Assembly (NCBI GenBank): GCA_017616955.1
Contig: JAFZXD010000150.1
Location: 1-6,310, forward strand
Reading direction: 5' to 3'
Source of the DNA: Eubacterium sp.
GTDB taxonomy: Bacteria; Bacillota; Clostridia; Lachnospirales; Lachnospiraceae
Length of the DNA: 6,310 nt
The translations under genes were made by a program, and so were the position numbers. Position 1 is the stretch's first letter, and each line of letters begins with the position of its first letter. Below, piece after piece: positions 1 to 4,847 of the stretch. The notes below the pieces were generated by a model. That model did not search any database and was not told where the DNA came from. It worked only from the letters and a program-made list of their open reading frames with translations.

Positions 1-657
1 GTCTTTTGCTTCCAAAGCACTTCCTTTGCAATCGATATTAAGCGTTCCACTGTTTACTGTAAGTGTATCCTTGCAGCTTATGGCATTATCTGATGATGAT
101 ATCTTCAGAGTACCGGTACCTTCTATATCCAGATCATCCTTTGAGTAGATAACTGCATCAAGCTTAGTATCGCCGTCCGTTTCAAATGTACCGGATACGA
201 TAAGTGTATTCTCTTCTCCTGTTGCATTTATTTTTACCTTGTCTGCACTTTTCACATATATGCATGGAGTTGAATCATTTGTGATCGACACACCATCAAG
301 GGTAATCTCTACTTCATCTTCATCACCTGCTTCGACATATATCGTAGCGTTGCCGGCACTTCCGGATACTACGTAGTCACCTGCTTTATCGATAGTAATG
401 TCTTCTCCATCTTTGAGAACTATCTTTTCATCATTTTCTTTTGTTATATCTGTTTTATTATCTGATAAATTGGCCGAAGCGACAGTTTCTGTATCCGCTA
501 AAGAAACCTGTGAAGTTTCTGTTGAACTGTTGGAACTTTGCAGCGAATCGATTCCGTTGCAGCCTGTCAACATCCCCATCATTACTACAGCAACTCCACC
601 GGTTATTATATTTCGCGTATATTTTCTTGTATATCTTTTACCATATTTATATCTCAT
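1..657 (-). CDS. Cthe_2159-like carbohydrate-binding lipoprotein, 3' part beyond window
   Basis: The N-terminal 219 codons of a longer gene; the frame is open to the window edge. Residues 1-33 form a lipoprotein signal: a very basic N-terminus (MRYKYGKRYTRK), a hydrophobic stretch (about 18-30) and the lipobox LTGC with Cys33 as the lipidation site. Residues about 34-78 are a Ser/Thr/Asp-rich linker. From about 79 on, short beta-strand repeats begin (ITIDKAGDYVVSGS, then VEITLDGVSI, then LDIEGTGTLKI), as in the Cthe_2159 beta-helix family, whose Clostridium thermocellum founder binds plant polysaccharide. The likely role is therefore a membrane-anchored surface protein that binds carbohydrate; the ligand is unknown. 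The ATG at 657 is chosen because an AAAGGAG site lies 7 nt upstream; an in-frame ATG at 663 is too close to that site. It begins 18 nt after the DUF4956 gene, so it is the third gene of that operon. The family call is from remembered sequence character, not a search. Confidence 0.82.
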   Translation of the reverse strand, partial: MRYKYGKRYTRKYTRNIITGGVAVVMMGMLTGCNGIDSLQSSNSSTETSQVSLADTETVASANLSDNKTDITKENDEKIVLKDGEDITIDKAGDYVVSGSAGNATIYVEAGDEDEVEITLDGVSITNDSTPCIYVKSADKVKINATGEENTLIVSGTFETDGDTKLDAVIYSKDDLDIEGTGTLKISSSDNAISCKDTLTVNSGTLNIDCKGSALEAKD

Positions 658-675
658 AACCATACTCCTTTCATA

Positions 676-1356
676 TTACAGACTATCCAAACTATCTACT
701 TTTCTGCCGAGACTTATATCCAGATTTCCATTTCTTGTTCTTAATTCATCCAGGAAGGCTTTTGTTGAAACTCCACTTTTTAATACTACATCTAATGTGA
801 GCTTGTATAAGCTGCCCATATTGCTTGTTTTCACTTCTTCGTAAGAGTAAACCGTCAAGTATTTATCAAAAAGATCTTCGAACTTACCTTCATAATCCAA
901 GTTCTCCGGAACCATGATCTTTAATAATCTATGCTTATCCTCTAAACCACCGAATCCACTTATATTGAGTATCAGATTCAGCAGTGAAATGACCACCGTA
1001 ATCAGAATAGCTACACCAATATAGCCCATGCCTGTTGCAAGTCCAACAGCCATTGCCAAGAATACGCTTGTGATTTCCTGTCCTCTACCCGGTGCCGATC
1101 TGAATCTCACCAGACTAAAGGCACCCGCAACTGCAACACCAGCTCCGATATTTCCATTTACAAGTATTATTACAAGTTCAACTATTGAAGGAAGAAGAAC
1201 AAGTGTTATGGAAAAGCTCTTTGAACATTTGTTTTTTATGGAATAAGCGCAGGCGATAATAAATCCACATATAATCGAAGTCAGCGTCACAACTGCAAAC
1301 TCTGTACCAGTAAACCCTTCTTCTGTCAGAATTGTATTAAATAAACTATTAAGCAT
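676..1356 (-). CDS. DUF4956 domain membrane protein
   Basis: A 226-residue integral membrane protein of the DUF4956 family, of unknown biochemical function, often encoded next to VTC-domain polyphosphate polymerase proteins. Hydrophobic segments lie at about residues 20-40, 49-67, 71-83, 96-113 and 114-132. The conserved polar motif SLVRFRSAPGRGQE (81-94) sits between membrane segments and is the family's hallmark. A soluble C-terminal domain of about 90 residues follows (KHRLLKIMVPENLDYEG onward). An upstream in-frame TTG at 1362 would add two residues, but the ATG at 1356 lies 7 nt from GAGGTG, the normal distance, while the TTG directly abuts that site. The ATG overlaps the end of the VTC gene by 8 nt (ATGCTTAA), which points to translational coupling. 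It may act with the VTC protein at the membrane, for example as a channel or anchor; that is inference from gene order. Confidence 0.88.
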   Translation of the reverse strand: MLNSLFNTILTEEGFTGTEFAVVTLTSIICGFIIACAYSIKNKCSKSFSITLVLLPSIVELVIILVNGNIGAGVAVAGAFSLVRFRSAPGRGQEITSVFLAMAVGLATGMGYIGVAILITVVISLLNLILNISGFGGLEDKHRLLKIMVPENLDYEGKFEDLFDKYLTVYSYEEVKTSNMGSLYKLTLDVVLKSGVSTKAFLDELRTRNGNLDISLGRKVDSLDSL

Positions 1357-2113
1357 AAGCAATCACCTCTTTTCCATATGGTTCATTATTTTCTTTTACC
1401 ACTGTTGATGTATTAATATATCTACTAATCATATCTACATATCCACGTCCGTATTTTGAGAATGATGATGGAAATATACTCAGCTCACTTAGTTTAGTTG
1501 CGATTTCCATAGGCATGGAATTTGTAACCTTTATTTCCATCAAGCGCTGTCCGTTCTTTAGAATTGGATTTCCTGTTTTACCAGATCTGAGATCCATATC
1601 ATCGTTTGACCATTCTATATCCTTATCAAATGTAATCCTTAGTTCCGGATTATTTATCCCGACCATTGCAACCCTGTCGTAACATATCTTCATCGAAGGA
1701 CTTAAGTCCTCATACATATTTATCATCCCTTCAATCTCTTTGGATATCTGAGAATCATCTATCGGCTCACCTTCATTTACCAGATAATCAAATGCATTTC
1801 TATATGTTCCGCCTATCCTACGTTTATAAACAACTCCATCGTACTTCTTTTTTATCTCGATAAAAGCGCTAGTGCCATCTTCCGTAGTCCCGTAAGTTCT
1901 AAGTCTTAGTTTTTCTTTGTATATTGGTTTCTCAAGAGATGTTCTGATCAATCTGTAGTCAGGAGTATCGAAGTATATGTTGTTTATCCTTGTCTCTCCG
2001 TATTCGTCAACTCTCGCAATACCTTTAAGAAATGAAAGTAGCTCTATATACTGTTCTTCTGACAAAAGATACTTTATTTCGGTTCTTTTAAAAACATCTA
2101 TATATTCACCCAT
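1349..2113 (-). CDS. VTC-type polyphosphate polymerase domain protein
   Basis: A 254-residue soluble protein with the VTC domain, a member of the triphosphate tunnel metalloenzyme fold. In yeast the Vtc4 domain makes inorganic polyphosphate from ATP; the activity of bacterial relatives is mostly inferred. The charged residues that line the tunnel are visible in order: KRTEIKY (Arg10, Glu12, Lys14), YFDT (47-50), KEKLRLR (Lys68, Arg70, Arg72), FIEIKKK (Glu86, Lys88), YKRR (97-100), Arg147, RITFDKD (159-165), LMEIKV (Glu193, Lys195) and SKYGRG (219-224). All alternating acidic/basic strands appear present, so an active enzyme is plausible. No signal peptide or membrane segment is seen; the N-terminus starts directly in the domain. 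The ATG is preceded by AGGAGG at a 7-nt distance. It is the first gene of an operon with DUF4956 and a surface lipoprotein, and is divergent from the tRNA-Arg. An alternative is another triphosphate hydrolase or transferase of the same fold. Confidence 0.88.
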   Translation of the reverse strand: MGEYIDVFKRTEIKYLLSEEQYIELLSFLKGIARVDEYGETRINNIYFDTPDYRLIRTSLEKPIYKEKLRLRTYGTTEDGTSAFIEIKKKYDGVVYKRRIGGTYRNAFDYLVNEGEPIDDSQISKEIEGMINMYEDLSPSMKICYDRVAMVGINNPELRITFDKDIEWSNDDMDLRSGKTGNPILKNGQRLMEIKVTNSMPMEIATKLSELSIFPSSFSKYGRGYVDMISRYINTSTVVKENNEPYGKEVIAYA

Positions 2114-2142
2114 GGTACTGCCTCCTCTCTCTTTTTGTTTTT

Positions 2143-2174
2143 CATATAATAATCAGCCAACCTTAAACGAAAAT
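2143..2174 (-). promoter_or_regulatory. Possible weak promoter for the VTC operon
   Basis: On the minus strand an A/T-rich TATTATATG stretch (2143-2151) could serve as the -10 box, about 30-40 nt ahead of the VTC start. At 16-18 nt upstream only TTTTCG or TTCGTT are found, poor matches to TTGACA. No better pair was seen in the short gap between the VTC gene and the tRNA. An alternative sigma factor or an activator is possible. Confidence 0.3.
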
Positions 2175-2212
2175 TAAAAAAGCGAATATTTTTTATGACT
2201 TAACACTCACTC

Positions 2213-2241
2213 TTGACCGAGTGGACATCTTCGTGTAGAAT
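2213..2241 (+). promoter_or_regulatory. Sigma-A promoter of tRNA-Arg
   Basis: TTGACC (2213-2218), a 17-nt spacer, then TAGAAT (2236-2241): one mismatch to consensus in each box and ideal spacing. Transcription would start near 2248, leaving only a few leader bases before the mature tRNA at 2253. The strength fits a stable RNA gene. Confidence 0.85.
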
Positions 2242-2252
2242 ACACTTTGCAT

Positions 2253-2326
2253 GTCCTCGTAGCTCAGCTGGATAGAGCGACCGCCTCCTAAGCGGTAGGT
2301 CGGAGGTTCGAATCCCCTCGGGGACG
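2253..2326 (+). tRNA. tRNA-Arg (anticodon CCU)
   Basis: A complete 74-nt cloverleaf. The acceptor stem GTCCTCG pairs with CGGGGAC at 2319-2325 (one G-U). The D stem is GCTC/GAGC around a nine-base loop. The anticodon stem ACCGC/GCGGT encloses the loop CTCCTAA with CCT at 2287-2289, which reads the Arg codon AGG. The variable loop is AGGTC and the T loop TTCGAAT. The discriminator base is G2326; the following bases are TAC, so the CCA end must be added by nucleotidyltransferase. The T stem GGAGG/CCCCT has a central A2304-C2316 mismatch and a G-U end pair, which is unusual. Its own promoter lies just upstream and a terminator starts 6 nt after it, so it is a single-gene unit. Confidence 0.95.
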
Positions 2327-2331
2327 TACAT

Positions 2332-2363
2332 AAAAAAGCAAGGCAATTCAGCCTTGCTTTTTT
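2332..2363. terminator. Bidirectional Rho-independent terminator
   Basis: A perfect inverted repeat: six A, GCAAGGC, a six-base loop AATTCA, GCCTTGC, six T. It gives a 7-bp GC-rich stem with a U-tract on both strands. On the plus strand it ends the tRNA-Arg transcript; on the minus strand it lies about 43 nt past the L,D-transpeptidase stop codon and ends that transcript. Confidence 0.93.
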
Positions 2364-2375
2364 CGTATTTCACAT

Positions 2376-2393
2376 TTTTTAGTCAACTAAAAA
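2376..2393. repeat. Short A/T-rich palindrome
   Basis: TTTTTAGT, two bases, ACTAAAAA: an 8-bp perfect inverted repeat between the transpeptidase stop codon and the terminator. It could be a weak accessory hairpin in the 3' untranslated region, but in A/T-rich DNA it may be chance. Confidence 0.35.
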
Positions 2394-2405
2394 GTTCTAA
2401 TTGAT

Positions 2406-3506
2406 CTAATAATTTGCCAGTTCGCTCTTGTTTGATACAATAATTATGTATGCACCATTTTTCAGCTGTTTCATAACCGACACCATATCACTTTCCTCAA
2501 GACTGACACATCCGGCCGTCTCCCAGCTGTTGATACTCTTGCAATGAAGGAATATAGCTGCTCCTCTGCCGTAAACCGTAGGATTACGATTGAAGCCTAT
2601 ATTCATTGCATACTTGTACTGATAATAATCTATAAGATGTTCACCTTCTATCGGTGTACTGCTCTCTACCCATTTATTGTAATTTTCAGGTCCCTGAGAC
2701 CAGTATGAATTCTCGGTTATATTCCTATATTTCATCTTTGTTCCCGGATTAGGAGCAGTACCAAATGCAAGCGTAAATTTATATGAACCCTTCGGTGTTG
2801 TTCTGCTTCCCGCAACTCTTGTTTCGGGATCACATAATCCGTTGGAACCATATCCGCAGTACATCTTCTTTCCGCGTTTCCAGGTTCCATCCTTCTTCTT
2901 TTTCCATACAATAAGAGAGTGGTCAACAACTGTAACGATCTGACTCGTCTTGGTAGCTGTCACACTTTCCTTTACATATTCGGCAAGAGTCTTATCGTCT
3001 ATCCATTTACCGGTAGAATCAAATTTATACTTACCAACTTTTTCCGACACGGCCATCTGACCATTTGACTTCAGATAGTACCAAGCTCCACCGAACTGTA
3101 TCCACTTATTCTTGCACATATATCCTATTGGGTCAAAGAAATACCACTTACCGTTTATCTTAAGCCATCTATCCTTTGGATACCATGAACCGGATTGAAA
3201 CCATTTGCCCTTTTTATTCTTCTTCCAGGCACCGTTCCATGCGCTGTCAACCCAGCCATCTGCATCCAGCCAATAACCGTCTATATATTCATTACGAGCA
3301 CGTGAACCATCACTGTACTCGAACCATCTTCTGCCACCGGTCTTCTTCCATTTACCGAGAGATGCCTTCACTCCCACCTCTACGGAATCTTCAGAATCAA
3401 CTTCGATATATTCTCCTGCTGCCTTTACAGTATTTAGTCCTACAGACATCCCATCCAAAACAAAAAGAAATGCCAAAGGTATCAATAGTTTCTTTATTCT
3501 TAGCAT
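2406..3506 (-). CDS. Secreted L,D-transpeptidase with cell-wall-binding repeats
   Basis: A 366-residue exported protein. Residues 1-30 form a signal peptide (LRIKK, a hydrophobic core LLIPLAFLFVL, then VKAA as cleavage region). Residues about 50-170 hold roughly 20-residue aromatic/glycine repeats of the choline/glucan-binding type (GKWKKTGGRRWFEYSDGS, GKWYFFDPIGYM, GAWYYLKSNGQM, GKYKFDSTGKW), which would tether it to wall polymers. Residues about 188-358 are a YkuD-type L,D-transpeptidase domain with TPKGSY (237-242), His321 and the catalytic Cys333 in TAGCVS. Such enzymes form 3-3 peptidoglycan crosslinks or attach proteins to the wall by attacking an L,D bond. The usual SHGCxR motif is altered: no Arg two residues after Cys and no His before Gly, as in a clostridial/YafK-like variant. 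The ATG at 3506 has AAAGGGGG 5 nt upstream and starts directly with the signal peptide; an ATG at 3533 lacks a good site. It follows the flavoprotein gene by 45 nt with no terminator between. Confidence 0.88.
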   Translation of the reverse strand: MLRIKKLLIPLAFLFVLDGMSVGLNTVKAAGEYIEVDSEDSVEVGVKASLGKWKKTGGRRWFEYSDGSRARNEYIDGYWLDADGWVDSAWNGAWKKNKKGKWFQSGSWYPKDRWLKINGKWYFFDPIGYMCKNKWIQFGGAWYYLKSNGQMAVSEKVGKYKFDSTGKWIDDKTLAEYVKESVTATKTSQIVTVVDHSLIVWKKKKDGTWKRGKKMYCGYGSNGLCDPETRVAGSRTTPKGSYKFTLAFGTAPNPGTKMKYRNITENSYWSQGPENYNKWVESSTPIEGEHLIDYYQYKYAMNIGFNRNPTVYGRGAAIFLHCKSINSWETAGCVSLEESDMVSVMKQLKNGAYIIIVSNKSELANY

Positions 3507-3511
3507 AAAAG

Positions 3512-3519
3512 CCCCCTTT
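3512..3519 (-). promoter_or_regulatory. Ribosome binding site fixing the transpeptidase start
   Basis: AAAGGGGG on the minus strand, 5 nt before the ATG at 3506. It lies inside the frame of the longer ORF that begins at 3533, so it argues for the shorter protein. Confidence 0.7.
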
Positions 3520-3551
3520 TTATACTTATACATCTTACTGATGTTTATTCA

Positions 3552-4457
3552 TTACTGTTTAAGATATTCACACGCCTGTGTTGCAGCGATAGCTCCATCC
3601 GCACAAGCTGTTGTTACCTGTCTGAGAGTCTTGGCACAGCAGTCTCCTGCCACAAAAACTCCCGGTGTCTTAGTTCCGCAATTCGGATTCTGAACAAAGT
3701 ATCCTCTATCATTAATCTCTGCAAGTTCTGCAAATGCATCATTCTCCGGTACAAGTCCGACAGCAAGAAATACTCCGTCACACTTTGCAACCTTTGTTTC
3801 TCCATTTTCCTCATATTTCACACCTGTAAGCACACCACCGTCTACTTCATATCCAAGTATCTTTGTACCAACATGTGTTTCAACTTTATCACTTGAAAGA
3901 AGCTGATCCTGCAACTTCTTATCAGCTGTAAAATATGGCATATCCTGAAGTACAGTAAGATGATTTACGATATCCACAAGGAGATTCGATTCAACAAATG
4001 CGGAGTTACCTCCACCGATCATTACAACATCCTTATCCCTGTAGAAATCACCGTCACATACAGCACAGAAACTGATTCCATTTCCGATAAGATCCTCCTC
4101 ACCTTCGAGTCCGAGAACCCTGTGAGTTGTTCCTGTAGCAAGTATCACCGAACGACCTTCATAGCTTCCGCCTTCAGCAGTTTCAACAGTAAATATATCA
4201 CCTGACTTCGTCACAGACTTAACTTCCTCAAGAGTAACTTCCGCTCCCTGAGCCATAGCCTGATCCAACATCTTGTCAGCAAATACATCACCACTTATAC
4301 TCTCAAATCCAGGTATATTCTCAACCTTCGGAGAATTAACAATCTGTCCTCCGAAAACCGATCTCTCTATCACAAAAACAGACTTCCCACTTCTCAATCC
4401 ATAAACAGCAGCAGTCAGACCTGCCGGACCACCACCTACTATAATAATGTCGTACAT
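3552..4457 (-). CDS. TrxB-like FAD-dependent disulfide reductase, atypical NAD(P) domain
   Basis: A 301-residue flavoprotein of the low-molecular-weight thioredoxin reductase family, normal in length. It should pass electrons through FAD to its CxxC and on to thioredoxin or a similar small thiol protein in the cytoplasm. Visible are the FAD Rossmann motif GGGPAGLTA (8-16), GGQIVNSPKVENIPGF (36-51), the ATGTTHR stretch (107-113), the redox-active CAVC (Cys131, Cys134) in CAVCDGDFY, a second nucleotide loop GGGNSA (148-153), and the C-terminal FAD motif GVFVAGDC (266-273). Odd: where NADPH enzymes have HRRxxxR, this protein reads VLQDMPYFTADKK (169-181), with neither arginines nor histidine. 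The electron donor may therefore be NADH, ferredoxin or another flavin, as in known clostridial ferredoxin-dependent flavin thioredoxin reductases, which also lack this motif. The start has AAAGGA 7 nt upstream. It is the first gene after promoter 4513-4541 and probably shares a transcript with the transpeptidase gene. Confidence 0.87.
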   Translation of the reverse strand: MYDIIIVGGGPAGLTAAVYGLRSGKSVFVIERSVFGGQIVNSPKVENIPGFESISGDVFADKMLDQAMAQGAEVTLEEVKSVTKSGDIFTVETAEGGSYEGRSVILATGTTHRVLGLEGEEDLIGNGISFCAVCDGDFYRDKDVVMIGGGNSAFVESNLLVDIVNHLTVLQDMPYFTADKKLQDQLLSSDKVETHVGTKILGYEVDGGVLTGVKYEENGETKVAKCDGVFLAVGLVPENDAFAELAEINDRGYFVQNPNCGTKTPGVFVAGDCCAKTLRQVTTACADGAIAATQACEYLKQ

Positions 4458-4512
4458 ATCGCTATCCTTTCATGTTACTATCTATTCACTACTAAATCAT
4501 AACACACTCTTT

Positions 4513-4541
4513 ATAATATGTCATTTATGCTTCCTTCTCAA
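4513..4541 (-). promoter_or_regulatory. Sigma-A promoter of the TrxB-like gene
   Basis: On the minus strand TTGAGA (4541-4536), exactly 17 nt, then TATTAT (4518-4513). Both boxes are close to consensus. Transcription would start near 4506, giving a leader of about 50 nt before the ATG at 4457. No operator or riboswitch-like fold was seen in that leader. Confidence 0.8.
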
Positions 4542-4576
4542 CCCCCCTATATTCTTTCCCCTCTTTCTCTCACTTA

Positions 4577-4763
4577 AATTGTGCCTCGAGAAAGTTCGTT
4601 AAAGCGATGTACGAAAGATGCTTGCAAGTCCATAAGGGTCGCGGCGCTTAACGATTCATGAGCACAAAGTGCGAAGTGAGAGTTTAGCGAGCGAAGCCAA
4701 TGGCGAAGTAGCCGTTCTGATATGTGCAAGACAGCAGCATATATGACTGCTGGCTGCACAATT
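4577..4763. repeat. Structured intergenic element with terminal inverted repeats
   Basis: About 187 nt bounded by AATTGTGC (4577-4584) and its reverse complement GCACAATT (4756-4763), with TTAA at both outer edges (4574-4577 and 4762-4765). It is visibly richer in G+C than its flanks. Inside are CGTTAAAGCG (4597-4606) pairing with CGCTTAACG (4645-4653), a GCAC-AAA-GTGC hairpin (4662-4672), three copies of GCGAAG (4671, 4691, 4703), and a hairpin near the right end: GTGCA/TGCAC plus CAGCAG/CTGCTG around a nine-base loop (4724-4759). There is no convincing gene; a 68-codon minus-strand frame across it has no ribosome binding site and no family resemblance. The layout fits a MITE-like or other dispersed intergenic repeat, or a structured RNA. 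I cannot tell which, nor its copy number, from one copy. Confidence 0.55.
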
Positions 4764-4766
4764 AAA

Positions 4767-4818
4767 ATATAAAATGCCATCCCGAGCGAAAGTCTTCACC
4801 CAGAATGACATTTTATAT
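4767..4818 (-). terminator. 24-bp hairpin downstream of nrdD, terminator or repeat hairpin
   Basis: Positions 4767-4790 pair with 4795-4818 around a four-base loop. On the minus strand all 24 pairs are Watson-Crick or G-U; on the plus strand five of them would be A-C mismatches, so the fold belongs to minus-strand RNA. It begins 30 nt after the nrdD stop codon. The outer ten pairs are almost all A-U and a T-rich stretch follows, so it may end or stabilise the nrdD mRNA. The core, TCATTCTGGGTGAA on the minus strand, recalls widespread TCATTCTGAGCGAA-type hairpin repeats; that resemblance is from memory. Confidence 0.65.
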
Positions 4819-4847
4819 ATATCCTACATCCTTTTCACTTTTCGTTC

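Noticed and set aside
398..844. Plus-strand open frame of 148 codons across the lipoprotein and DUF4956 genes
   Set aside because: It lies antisense to two recognisable minus-strand genes and their junction, has no ribosome binding site of note and no family resemblance.
2145..2150. TATAAT on the plus strand ahead of the tRNA
   Set aside because: No -35 box lies upstream at a suitable distance, and a far better promoter (TTGACC/TAGAAT) sits directly before the tRNA.
3176..3508. Plus-strand open frame of 110 codons antisense to the transpeptidase
   Set aside because: It mirrors the Trp/Gly repeat region of the real gene; composition is that of an antisense shadow.
3531..3533. Upstream ATG for the L,D-transpeptidase
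   Set aside because: It lacks a good ribosome binding site and would add nine residues before a signal peptide that starts properly at 3506.
4574..4780. Minus-strand 68-codon frame within the intergenic element
   Set aside because: Its ends coincide with the repeat, there is no ribosome binding site, and the sequence is better explained by inverted repeats and stems.
4574..4820. CRISPR array
   Set aside because: The recurring GCGAAG motif is too short and irregularly spaced; there are no regular repeats and spacers.
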